From positions 124,001 through 188,000 of the forward strand of contig JBBPFI010000017.1 of assembly GCA_037974965.1 (NCBI GenBank): 64,000 nt of DNA, read 5' to 3'. Every line of letters starts with the position of its first letter. The first letter of the stretch is position 1. The DNA is from Dacryopinax spathularia (lineage: Eukaryota > Basidiomycota > Dacrymycetes > Dacrymycetales > Dacrymycetaceae). This document shows, piece by piece, positions 52,651-63,573 of this stretch. Under the pieces are notes generated by a model. The model did no database searches, was not told where the DNA came from, and was given only the letters and a program-made list of their open reading frames with translations. Both the position numbers and the translations under genes were made by a program.

Positions 52651-53991
52651 ATGTCGCCGGTCGCTGTTACAGACTCCGACCCAAGCTATCTCACCCCCAA
52701 GCAAATAGCGAAGGTAATCTCTCGTCTTTGAGCCGGAGTAAGTGCTGAACCATTCCTGCTCCAGTTCTACGACGATGGGTACGCTAACTTAACCGGTCTT
52801 AACGATAAAGCTCTTGACATCTCCCACAGCTATCTCATCCTCCCAAACTTCCTCGAGCCCGAAGAAGTCCAAGCTCTCATGACCCGCACCCACGAGCTGC
52901 TAGACTCATTCGACCTTGACAACCATCCTTTGACCAAGTTCACCACCGGCGAGTCAGAAGACGAGTCCAAGCATGTGGGGGACGACTACTTCCTGAACTC
53001 AGGCGATAAGATCCGGTTCTTCATGGAGGAGGATGCGGTTGGACCGGATGGGAAGCTGAATAGGCCAAAGAATAGGGCGGTGAACAAGATTGGCCATGGT
53101 GCGTTCTATTGACTGCTGCTATCGAAACCGCGCATGACGCTGAAATGTGATATGCCAGGTCTGCACGAACTCGATCCGGTTTTTCGGGAAGTCACGCTAC
53201 ACAACCCGAAGCTGAGAGCTGTAGCCAGAGACCTGAAGTTCCACAAAGATCCAGCAAGTACGGTGTTCGTTCCTTCAGCCGTCTCGCAGCCTGGCCTGAT
53301 ATCTCGATAGTCCTTCAGTCGATGGTAATATGCAAGCAGCCCGAGATAGGCGGGAAAGGTGCGATACAGTGATATGTCTGATGGGGACTATTCTGATATA
53401 CTTCACAGTACCTGAGCACAATGACTCGTAAGCCCTCCTTACCCCGAACCGCGAGGCCCTGCTGGACAGCACATCCAGCACCTTCCTTTACACCGACCCA
53501 CCCTCCGCCCTCGGTTTCTGGTTCGCCCTCGAACGCTGCACGCCAACCAACGGCGCTCTCTCCTTCCTCCCCGGGTCGCACAAGACGACCCACATCAGCA
53601 AGCGGTTCGTCCGGCTTCCTGAGGGTGGGACGGGGTTCGAGAAGCTTGCGGACGAAAATCCGCCTACGAAGGATGAAGATTATGTGATGGGGACCTGTGA
53701 GGCTGGTGCGTATCTTGTAGGCGAGTCATCGATGATGTGCTGAGAATTGGGGATAGGAACGCTCGTGCTTATTCATGGCAGCGTGCTGCATAAGTCGGAG
53801 AAGAACACCTCTCAGGCTACGCGATATGCATATACGTTCCATATGATCGTACGTTCTTGGGTTAGCCTGTCTGGTGACTCATTCCTGACCAATACGCGTA
53901 GGAGTCCCAGCCGTACGCCAAGTACGACGAGAAGAACTGGCTTCAACCCACGAAGGAGATGCCGTTCACCAAGCTCTTCGCTCAGTCATAG
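52651..53991 (+). CDS. Phytanoyl-CoA dioxygenase (PhyH) family protein
   Basis: Nine short exons (52651-52713, 52765-52778, 52830-53098, 53159-53257, 53311-53358, 53409-53427, 53479-53705, 53757-53848, 53902-53991) close to 306 residues. It is an Fe(II)/2-oxoglutarate-dependent oxygenase of the PHYHD1-like group. The metal-binding HxD lies in VPEHNDSTFLYTDPPSALGF, with ERCTPTNGALSFLPGSHKTT after it. The distal His is in TLVLIHGSVLHKSEKNTS. The 2-oxoglutarate-binding Arg is in RYAYTFHM. All expected ligands are present, so it should be active. The substrate could be a lipid or a small secondary metabolite and cannot be deduced. Exons 2 (14 bp) and 6 (19 bp) are micro-exons. Confidence 0.9.
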
Positions 53992-54105
53992 CTGCCACGA
54001 ACGGAAGGATCATAAATATCCATTTGTAGCTATATCATGTCACCGTTTATTCCAATACAATCAAGAGGGCTCGTTATCATCCTAACCTACTAGGGGGGCA
54101 AGGTC

Positions 54106-54924
54106 TCATGCCTTGATATCTTGCTGCCCGATATAGTGCCGTGCAAAGAGGTCGTTCTGGATCCAGAGGACCTTGTTGACGGCGGAGACCATGCGGATCT
54201 TGTCTTTTGAGGAGACGGTCTCTTCCGGCAGGGAGAGGACGGTCTTGGCCAACAATCCCTCGACCCAACCTAGCAACTATAGGTGCAAGATCAATATCTG
54301 CTAAAGACAGCAGGGAAGGGCGTTACGTACTGCGTTCATGTGTATGTACTCGACGTGCAGGGGCTCCTTCTTTTCCCGGTGTTTGAACCCTGCCTTGCCG
54401 GTATGCATAATTCCAACCTTGTCCATATACTCCCATTGCTACAACTCTTCGTCAACCTCTGCTTCCTACCACAACAAAGCGCTGGCTCACCTTGATAGAC
54501 TTATAGTCCCCAGTCAGCAGCTTAACGATCCACACCTTCAAGAAGTCCTTCCGGAACTTGATCTGCTCCGAGTCGTGTCCCAACGTATCGAGGCTCGACT
54601 CCAGCTTGCCCTCGAACCCCGCGTTCCGGGGAAGGAAGGAGACCTTCGTGACGTCGTAGTTGAACAGCTTGGTATATACGGCATCGAGCACGGTGGGGAT
54701 GAGGGGCGTGGCGAGTGGTGCGATCTCTTTGAGGGCGGCGATATCGTCTGCACGGGATTAGGGTCAGATTGTCGCTATGTAGAGGGAGGAGGAAAGGGGG
54801 GCTGACCATCACCGAACTCGATGAAGTCTGTAAGATAGGCGATCCGGGCTTCGAGGTTGTTGTACAGCGCATCATGGTCGATGTGCTTCATGGGAGGAAC
54901 GCCATGTGCCCTGTTATCAGACAT
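54106..54924 (-). CDS. Protoglobin-family haem protein
   Basis: Exons 54807-54924, 54491-54747, 54331-54438 and 54106-54276 give 217 residues, close to the roughly 195 of archaeal protoglobins. The single-domain globin-sensor fold is suggested by YNNLEARIAYLTDFIEFGDD (pre-A and A helices), then VLDAVYTKLFNYDVTKVSFL. The probable proximal-His region is YMDKVGIMHTGKAGFKHREK, followed by EYIHMNALLGWVEGLL and VNKVLWIQNDLFARHYIG. Such genes occur scattered in filamentous fungi. A role in binding O2, NO or CO, as sensor or scavenger, is family-based inference. There is no fused signalling domain. It is convergent with the dioxygenase gene (115 bp between stops). Confidence 0.85.
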
Positions 54925-56070
54925 CGTAGTTTTAGGGTTTTAGGTGGGGGGAAGTGTGGGGTCGAGATAAGGACAAGCGAGCAGATTGCAGGCTGCTGCT
55001 CCATCCTTCAAGCTCGTTATATACGAAATCAGTGCATCCGTTGCCAGTCGTGAATGAGACTTCCATCAGACGAACAGAACTCGAGGAACCACCAGAATGG
55101 CCAGCAAGTGTGTTTCCTGTACCGAGCGGACTTCCGCACCGGCCCATTTCGTGTGTGGGGTATCAAAGGAACCCAGTCGCCGGTTAGAGCATGCTGAGAA
55201 TAAGGGGTCGGGAGGATTGACAAATACAGCAAAGGATGCGCTTTTACTGGCCCATCACCGCCTAACGCCAAACGCCAGAGGGAGGAGGGTAGGGGAACGA
55301 GGCGAGCGGGTTCGGGGGTAGGCGGATGAGGGACGCCACGGGCTATTGTTCGGTAAACCGAGAGTGCTGATTCGTCGTTTTCTTGCAGAGGACGGTATAG
55401 GCTCGTAGAGAGCTCGCGAGAGTCGGTTTGGACGATGCGTCATAGGAAGAGTGGCTCCAGTCAAGTTGAAAATGTGGATGATAAGACGGACGATAAGCTG
55501 GATGGTACGATTCTTCCAGAGATAAGAGTATCACGACCAGACTTCTGATTTCAGTCCAATCAGCCAGACTGGCGACTGACCTCGCCCTCTTGACGCCTAG
55601 GAGAGCTCTACGCGGTAAACAAGCCAGAATTTGCCATTGCGGAAGAGCTGATGCGACAAGCGGAACGGCAGACCACCAACCCGCCGAAGCGCCCGCCGGC
55701 GGGCTAAAAGAAAAGTGGAATGAAAAGCACGTGCGCAATTAATTTCGGAGGCTGGGTGCGCCGAGGATCGGGACCGGTTCGCGGTTGCGGGTCGGCCGGG
55801 TCGTCGTAGCAGCTTGGCATGGTTAGGGGTTGCGCAAATGAACCCCTGGTCCTGACTGACAAACGCCGCTCTGTGGGCGTGCAGTGATCCGTACAAGTGG
55901 GAATGTCCATTCTTGTGTCAAAGTACATGCAGTGGTGTGTACATATGCCGATCTACAATGAGAAAAAGGATATAACCGTGACGGATGCTCCGTTGAGCGG
56001 AACGTTGTGATTTCTAGAGCACAAACTGTCCCAATATGACTTACAATCTCGCTCCTGTTCAAATTTCGCG
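54925..56070. other. Intergenic region
   Basis: Upstream of the protoglobin gene and 3' of the RING gene. No supported gene in 1.1 kb. Confidence 0.5.
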
Positions 56071-57871
56071 TTATACCGCTTCTTCACCTTCGCCTCCAAA
56101 TACTGGTCTTTGACAAGTCGGACATCGGCCTGAGACGTCCTTGAGCCATGGGTCGATGCACTCTTTCTGTATCGGCCAAAGTCAGCGGGGGGTAGACTAC
56201 CACAGCGGGCTCGACATACGTGAAATACATGCTCGCACGGTAAGAGCCTTAATTCCTCCGGCTCGACCGGCAGGGGCCGCGGATTCTCCTCCGCATTCGC
56301 GGACGATGACCCCACATACACCACCGGAATGGTGGCCTCCCCACCCTCCACATTCACGCCCGTTCCCTCCGCCGCCCTCACCGTCCCAGTTTGGCTCGTC
56401 GGACTGACAGGACTAGTAGGTGCAGTCCCGTACCTCGTCCCTGCCGACCTAGGTGGCTGCTCGATCGGCTGAGCGTTCTGCACCCGCTTCATATCCACAA
56501 AATCGTTCAGACAGATCGCGCATGCCGCTCGGTGCTTCTCGATCTTGTACCTTTTCGGCCCCTGGCTCGGCCGGGAGGTAGAGAGCTGGGTGTCGTTCCG
56601 CTTTAGCCTGAGCCGGTTCAGGGTGGTTGGAGGCGGAGTGGGGAGGGCGAGGGAGACGGTGGACATGGATGCGTATTGGACGATAGGGATTTGGTTCAGC
56701 TGGGTTGGGGTGAGGGGGCCGATTGTGGGGTTGATTCCGCCTATGCGGCCTGCTCGTCGGGGTAGGATTCCAGGGCAGAAGATAGCGAGAGATGCCTAGA
56801 TGGAGGTCAGTGATCGGAATCATCGCTGGGTTGCTGGTACGCACGTAGCATATAGCATATATCGCCCCTCCCACCACTAACAACACGACCTCCGCGACTG
56901 CTAGCCAGGTCCTGAACAGAGCTACAACACAAGCGATAAAGATGATCGGCGAGTAGTCCCATGATGTCGGATGACTCGTAAGCGTGGAGAATAGGACCGC
57001 GGAGAGGACGATATGCAGCACCGCCGTGAAATACGGCAGGAAGTCCTGTCTCAACCTATACGCAAACCGAGTCCAGCCCTTCTCGGGTCTATGCATATGC
57101 ATATATGAGCTTCTTGCTTCTATGCTTACGGTAAGGAGATGACGCACACGCTATCGTCTGGCTGACGAAGAATCCACCATACGCTCACTATCCACCCAAT
57201 TGTCGCTTTAAACGCTTGGATGATGTCAAACGCTTGTAGACGCCGTGGGCATGCGTCCCACTGGGACATGGTTGGTGCTGCCGGGCTCGGATAATGGGTT
57301 GATGCGACCAGCAGGGCGATGATCGCTCCTATCTGTAGACGCTATCAGCACTCATAGCGAGTAGTAGAGAGGGACGGTTGCTCACCTGGACGAAGGCGAA
57401 GATACAGGTGGTGCTCATTTTGCCTCGCTTTGACGCTAGCGCTATTCGGATGCTGTAGATATGCGAGCTGATCCATATTCCCCAGTCTACACGCTGGCGT
57501 CGTGGTCGTTGCGGGGTCTGCTGAGCTGGGGGTCGTCGTGGTGAAGGTGGTGTTGCAGGCACCTGTGCTTCATCATCTGCAGTTGGTGAGGTTTGGGTTG
57601 CTCGTGCAGCTGTCATCTCTTGTGCCGCTTCATCCTCGCCTGCTCTGCTGCCAAACAGGTCGACGTGCAATGTAGGTCCTTCTCCTAGAAAGGAGTTGAC
57701 AGCCTCGGCGCTGCTTATCGATACGGGGCTACTGGGTCGAATTCGAGGACTGGAAGTGCTCGCTACCGGTTCCTGGGTTTGCGCGTCATCGTGCTGCGCA
57801 TTGTCAGTCGCTGACTGGGCGGTCTGTACTGGCTGGAGTTCGTGTGGTTGCTCGAGCCTGCTCGGCGACAT
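56071..57871 (-). CDS. Multi-pass membrane RING-H2 E3 ubiquitin ligase
   Basis: Five exons (57386-57871, 57130-57332, 56845-57088, 56220-56795, 56071-56166) give 534 residues. The N-terminal 120 residues are Ser/Pro/Gln-rich and cytosolic. About four hydrophobic segments follow, including TCIFAFVQIGAIIALLVAST, YFTAVLHIVLSAVLFSTL, IIFIACVVALFRTWL and VVLLVVGGAIYAICY. The C-terminal RING-H2 starts CAICLNDFVD, has an insertion of about 70 residues, then LPCEHVFHKECIDPWL and CPTCQRPVFGG, giving all eight zinc ligands. It should transfer ubiquitin at an internal membrane; the target is unknown. The last intron splits the RING between His and Lys. A decayed copy lies at 61.9-62.8 kb. Confidence 0.9.
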
Positions 57872-58788
57872 TGACAGTGATTCTTTGTGTTGCCCTAGCG
57901 TCGATACCGAGGGCAAAGGTAGTGAATATTGGTTCGAGGAGAGAAAAGTGGGAAGGATGCTTGAGTTGGAATAGATAGTCGCCCGCAGCGCATCAGACGC
58001 CGATATGTACAGCCATAACCCATGGCCTAGTCGCCTTGGCCGTCCCCTAGCGAACCCGGGTCCTATTCGTCGCGTCACAGGCGAACAACGATGCCGGATT
58101 CGGCCACACCCAGCCTCATGCAGTGCCGCCGTTAGAGCGGAGCACATTCCACGACAGTAAACCCGCGACATGCCATCAACGTTCGTTTCCCGGCTCACTC
58201 GTACCATCACCCGCACAGCGCATACTCCTCGACATACCTGGAGCACTAGCGGGTTTCGATGTCGCCAAAACGATAGATGCAGGTGACACCATCACAAAGA
58301 AAGAGTCGCCAGTACCGAGGAAGCCGCGAAAACCCGAGAACAAAGGTCATGAGTCGCCAGTGGCTCGATGGGAAGCGATTGGTGCCATCGCTCGGGTTAG
58401 ACATCTTATCATGAACGAGGTCATTCGACAAGGATCGCAGATGCGCTGGTCAGACTGCCCGATCAAGCTGAGAAGCAGTGAGCTGCGAAAATCCCAGAGC
58501 GAAGACGGATTCGTCGCGATGAGGGTGATTCCAAGTAGGCTCTTTGTGGACGGTCATTCGTATGTCGGAGCTCACATGTTTGGGTATTAGGAGGGTCATT
58601 CACTCATCACTCAGGACCTGTAAGAAGATATAGACATTATCTGCGAAGACTTTGAAGACAACGGTACGCAGTGCATGACGTTACCGTAATAACGATAACG
58701 CCCTGACTGTGTACAGGACCATACACAGTGAGAAGCGTACGTGCTGCTCGAAGCCTTGAAGACCGCCCGCCCATCCCTCAGCAACCAG
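57872..58788. other. Intergenic region duplicated at 62.8-63.57 kb
   Basis: It contains GCGGGTTTCGAT...GATAGATGCAGGT, CCGAGAACAAAGGTC and AGGAGGGTCATTCACTCATC, each with a near-match in the same order at 62.93-63.49 kb. It lies between the RING gene and the SET gene in both copies. No coding region is supported. Confidence 0.6.
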
Positions 58789-59945
58789 CTAGTACTCGCC
58801 CAGGAGGGCGACCACGAGCCTTTCTCCGGCTCGAATGGGTCGGACAGCGAACAGTTCTCCGCAGAACGATGCCCTACAATATTGTATGTAAGCCAGATCC
58901 CGAAGCATGGAATAAGATCTGCTTACGGATTGAAGTAATATGCTGCGTTCGGCTGTCCGCCAGTCTTCGAGGAAAGGCACCCACGGGAGATGATGTCGAA
59001 CACCCCGCACAAGGTCACGTGGCACTCCTCATCGAGCTGGACTGGAATGTTATAGCAGAAGATCGAATGGGCGAGTGCGATCAGGTTCACGCTCTCCCCC
59101 AGGACCCCCGGCGGACAATTGGCAGTGACCATCCGGGCGATCTTGTTGTAGAGCTCGAGCCAAGGTTGTTGCTGCAGCCCATGGTCGAGAATCTCCAAGA
59201 TCCCCAGCGGAGTACTGGCATCCAGGACCAGCATCGGCCTTTCGCTGATGATTAGACCACCAGGCGCAATGTTGCATGTCGCTACAAGCGCTTCCTGCGT
59301 CCGACCTTGTCGCAGCGCACGAGCCTCGACCCTGTGCGGCTGCGGACCAGTTGGCGAGCGAATTGTGTAGGCCCGGTGTGCCTTCAGCACGTTCTGGACC
59401 TCCTTGTACTGGGTGACGACGAGGGTGTCCCACTCTGTTGAACCTGACTCTCCACCGAAGGTGAATATCCAGTAGTCGATCTCAGCAGGCGGTTGGACGA
59501 TCTGACTGGAAGAGGTGTCTTCAGGCTGGACCGGCCTGATGATGCTGCCAGTGGGAGGCTCGGAGTCGACTTCCTGAGGCAACGCTCGCTCTTCAGGATG
59601 GATTGGGCCGGTAATCCTCGATGGCTCAAAGTCGAAGGCCCTCTTGAGTGAGCTCTTGATGTCTTCGGAGACTACGTAGAGGTGGAAGTCGCCCTTGTTA
59701 ACCTGTTTCTCCACTTCTGACGGCGACTCTCGAACCCGCTCCTTCAACGTCGCCTTCCATCTCTTCTTCAGTCCCTTTGGTGCTCTGGCGTACTCCGACC
59801 GGTATTCTGAGGTGGTGGTGTCCCAGGTCGAGCCATCGACCCCGTTCACGCCTTGACTCGAATCCCCTTCTGGTGAGTAAGTCGACACCATCCCCTTATG
59901 GGTTGACTTATTTGCCTTCTTGCCCTTGCTCTTCGATTTCGCCAT
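58789..59945 (-). CDS. SET-domain protein (SMYD-like), divergent
   Basis: Exons 58927-59945 and 58789-58873 give 367 residues. The N-terminus is basic (MAKSKSKGKKANKSTHKG). The SET domain occupies the second half. It begins at VEARALRQGRTQEALVATCN/IAPGGLIISERPML, continues through LVTANCPPG-like and ALAHSIFCYNIP segments, and ends CGVFDIISRGC, GQPNAAYYFNPASFCGELFA and VRPIRAGERLVVALLGEY. The canonical NHSCxPN motif is altered to a SRGC...GQPNA arrangement, and there is no post-SET cysteine tail. Methyltransferase activity is therefore doubtful, and it may act on a non-histone target or be inactive. A start further upstream (60107) is in frame but less protein-like. Confidence 0.78.
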
Positions 59946-60800
59946 GTTCAAGTTCGACGTGGATGTGGGTGTGAGGACGGGGATGTTGTATGAGGTGGGA
60001 GCACTGAGATGAAGTGACTTATATGCGGGACAGAGTGAACGATGGACAGTGAGCAATGGTTTGTGGAGACGACGCGTAGAGCAGAACGGGCGGGCGGCAC
60101 GTGTCATCTTGATTCCGATGATGGTGAATGATCACTCCATCTACCCATTACCCTACCTTCCGCCTGCACTGGCTGGCTCCTTTTGTGTGGCAAAATGGTG
60201 TCGAATAGAGAAAACGGCTTGGGGGACCACGGGGCCTCATATATGTGAACGTCAACGGAGGCTCTGAGTGGTGCCAAGCAGTACCTTGTCTCTCTCAATG
60301 GTGAGGGCCAGATGGCATCTCAAGACGTTCTCAGCTCCCCAAGGTACACTTATCGACCCTGAAATCTGTAGTCCTAAGCCGAGATACCATTGCGAAAATA
60401 GTTGGCTTTGCAATGACAGCACAGGAAGGACCAAGCTCGCACCAATGCCAAGCGATAACCTATTTGAGACACGCGGCCTGACTTTCTCTAAGACATCTCG
60501 TACAGGCGATCTCAGCACCCCCAGTCGTTCTCCTTCCTCAAGTTGTGCTTTGCTGTGGAGGACGATAAAGCTCAGGAAAGACAAATGTATTACTAAATAG
60601 CGCAAAGACAAGTTGGAAAAGGAAGTGCTTGCTAGCTCCATCTAGTATATCAGCAGCTACAGGTCCTCCGGCTTTGGTCGGTGTGTTCGTCGAAATAGTG
60701 ACAATGGGACGAGTAAGGTGCTATGAAACGTGTTAGCCAGCAGCAATTGAGCCATGCAGCATATACGTACTCCTTCTTGTTGTCCTCGGAGGACGATAGG
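59946..60800. other. Intergenic region
   Basis: Promoter side of the SET gene. No supported gene. Confidence 0.5.
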
Positions 60801-60804
60801 TCAG

Positions 60805-61520
60805 ACCACTCCGCACGATGTGGTATGTGACAAGGCCAGTCCAGCCAGTCTGGTGCAAAGCGCCAGGCCTTTCCCATCATCACCATGGAAGAATACGTGG
60901 AGCGACATATAGTCACGGAAGTCAGGATCCCTGTCGAGCTTGATGCCAGCGTTCGTGGCACGCTTGCCCTCCGGATCGCGACCGAAGACATGGCCGATCC
61001 GATGCTGAATCTCCTCGGCGACCTTGGCAAGATTCATGCCAACGCCGCTACCAGTTGGAAGGGCTTCCAGAAGTGGACGGATTGGTTCATCGATGACCGG
61101 CCTGAGTTTTCCGAGAGTAACCTGGCCAACATGCGAGGTGAGCCGATCTGGGTGGAATTGATGTTGAATCATGACCGATTGGTGGCCTCAGCTTGCGGTC
61201 GCAGTAAGCGAAGGCTGCTTGCCTTGGACAGCAAGGAACGCCTTGTCAGAACGTTAGATAAGCTGCGAGATGGAAAGGAGTTCTTGAGCGAGTTCGGTAT
61301 CCGGTCACTCAGCAAGTACCATGAAGGCCGACCTTGGGGTATGCACGTCAACGGCAATCACTTCGGTGTCGAGTACCGGCCGGTCGACTCGAAGTCCGGC
61401 ATGTTCGCCAGCAACTCGAACTGGAGAGGGCCGATCTTGTTGGCGATCAGATTTCCTTCTCATCGAATCTGTGTAATGATTCCACCAGTGTTACGGTGAT
61501 CACCTCCAGGTTGGATCCAG
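60805..61520. pseudogene. GH63-type glycosidase remnant with internal inversion
   Basis: On the + strand, 61195-61445 reads RRLLALDSKERLVRTLDKLR, EFLSEFGIRSLSKYHEGRPW and DSKSGMFASNSNWRGPI. This is the well-conserved C-terminal catalytic region of GH63-family glucosidases. It continues as DFLLIESV...FHQCYGDHLQ, but only after a frame change and stops near 61450-61480. On the minus strand, about 61065-60810 reads PTGSGVGMNLAKVAEEIQHR, then DPDFRDYMSLHVFFHGDDGK. This is the segment that normally follows in the same protein. The end of the gene has thus been flipped relative to the rest. Intact family members are several times longer, so this is a dead host gene fragment. Confidence 0.8.
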
Positions 61521-61904
61521 CCGATTCATGGCGCTAGGCTCCAGTGTCAACGCCCGCAGGCTCAGACCGACCAAGTTGCGAAAGGTATTTGCTGCAAATG
61601 ACTTGAGCCCCACTGGATGGCATTGGAGGACATGCCGTCGTCCTCGTTCAAGAGCACTTAGAGCGTAAGCTGCTCATCACCTTCGCTGAGGAAGGCCATC
61701 GCACCAGCGATGAAGAGGGAGTGCTCGGAGAACTTCCGATGCGATATCTTCGGGGGTATCGTTATGCTTCGCGAACCCCGAGGCGATGCAGAGTATGACA
61801 ATGCAGTGGAATATCATCCAGGCCGCACCATCCGCCTGACGAAGAACACCTCCGATAGGCAAAGTCTCCGCTCGGTTGAAGGCTCCGACGTTGTCGAGGC
61901 CGAG

Positions 61905-62810
61905 GATTCATCTTGTACCGTTTCGGCCAGCTGCCGGCTGGGAAGTGGAAAGCTGGGTGTCGCTTCTGTTTAGCCTGAGCCGGTTTAGGGCGGTCGGGGG
62001 CGAGGGGGGGAGTGCGAGAGGGACGGTGAACGCGGACGCGGTATTGGACGACGGAGATTTGGTTGGGCTGCATGGGGGAGAGGGGCCCGATCGTGTGTTG
62101 ATTCCGCTTATGGGGCCTGCTCGTCTGGGCAGGATTCCAGGGGAGAAGATAGCCAGAAATGCCTGCTTGTAGGTCAGTACGCGGAACGATTCCTAGCTTG
62201 CTGGCACGCACATAGCACATAGCATTTATCCTCCCTCCGGCCACTAGTAACACGACCTCCGCCACGGCTACTGTAGCCATGTCCTGAACAGCACAATGAT
62301 GCAAGCGATAAAGATGATCGCCGAGTAGCCCCATGATGTCGGGTGGCGCGTCTGTGTCGAGAACAGTACTGCAGACAGGTCGAGATGCGGCACCGCCGTG
62401 AAATACGGCAGGAAGTCCTCTCTCAGCGTATACTCGTTTCGTCCTCGCCTGCTCTGCTGCCAAACAGTTCAACATGAGAGGTCGGTCCCTGTCCTATAGA
62501 TAAGTTGACAGCCTCGTCGTTGCCTATGAATACGGGACTGCTGGGTCGAAGTCGAGGACTGGAAGTGCTCGCTGCCGGCTCCGGGGTTTGCGCATCATCG
62601 TGCTGCGCATCGTCAGTTGCTGCATCGGCGTATACTGGCTGGAGTTCGTGTGGTTGCTCGAGCTCGGCGACGCTGACAGTGCTTCTTCGTGTTGCCCGAG
62701 CGTTGAGAACGAGGGCAAAAATAGTGAATATTGTCCCCTAGCGAACCCGGGTCCTATTTGGCCACACCTAGCCTCATGCGGCGCCGCTGTTAGTGCGGAG
62801 CTCATTCCAC
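61905..62810 (-). pseudogene. Decayed copy of the membrane RING-ligase gene
   Basis: Blocks match the intact gene in order: 61905-62170 resembles exon 4 (LNRLRLKR/ISVVQY-like region with FSLSRFRAVGG on the opposite strand), 62200-62430 resembles exon 3 (VAEVVLLVAGGRINAMCYVR), and 62440-62800 resembles exon 1 (GPTSHVELFGSRAGEDE-type and ASTSSP region). Exon 2, much of exon 1 and the whole RING exon are missing, and frames no longer join. It is a pseudogene within the duplicated block. Confidence 0.8.
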
Positions 62811-63573
62811 GTCTCAACCCCCCCTCAAGGAATCAGCATACGTTTCTCGCTTCACTGCACATCACTTGCTTGATCGTTCACAAAGCAGATACTCCTGGAC
62901 TTACCTAGAACAAGCATCGATAGCGGGTTTCGATATCGACAAACAGATAGATGCAGGTCATACGGTCGTCCGAAAGTGAGAATCGCCAGTAGAAAGCCGC
63001 AAAAAACCGAGAACAAAGGTCGTTGCCAGTGCGTCGAGACGAAGCATAGCAGGTACGCCATCCAGCCGATGCTCGTTGCGGATCGATGGCTGAAGAGAAG
63101 CAGATGTGCAGTATGGGGCCCGTCGTGCCCGCTATGCCCAACAGTGCAAACGTGTGGAGATTCGAACCGTACGATACTCAGCAGGAGATTCGGCGCCATC
63201 ACGTTACGCCGCTTATCGTGGATAAGATCGCCCTAATATACTAGCACGATGGTGGTAGCGGGGTTGCCGAAGAATGCAGGGAAGCAATAAGTCGCACAAA
63301 CCCCGGAGAAGTCAGTCCTCAGTCAGTCTTGATGAGGGCGACAACGAGGTCCGCTACTCGACGATGCTCATCCATATGCCGGAGCTCACACGTCCGAGTA
63401 TCAGGAGGGTCATTCACTCATCACTCATCGCGCAGAACCTGCAAAAAGACATCGACATTATCCCGAGAGACTTCGAAGACAACGGTACGCAGTGAGACGA
63501 CGTTACCGTATTTACGTCGCTTACTGTGGACAGGATCATCCACAGTGCAAGGCATACGTGCTTCTCAAAGCCT
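62811..63573. repeat. Second copy of the duplicated intergenic segment
   Basis: This corresponds to 58.13-58.79 kb, including CGGAGCTCACACGTCCGAGT, GAGGGTCATTCACTCATCAC and GACTTCGAAGACAACGGTAC. Scattered substitutions and small gaps separate the copies. Confidence 0.75.
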
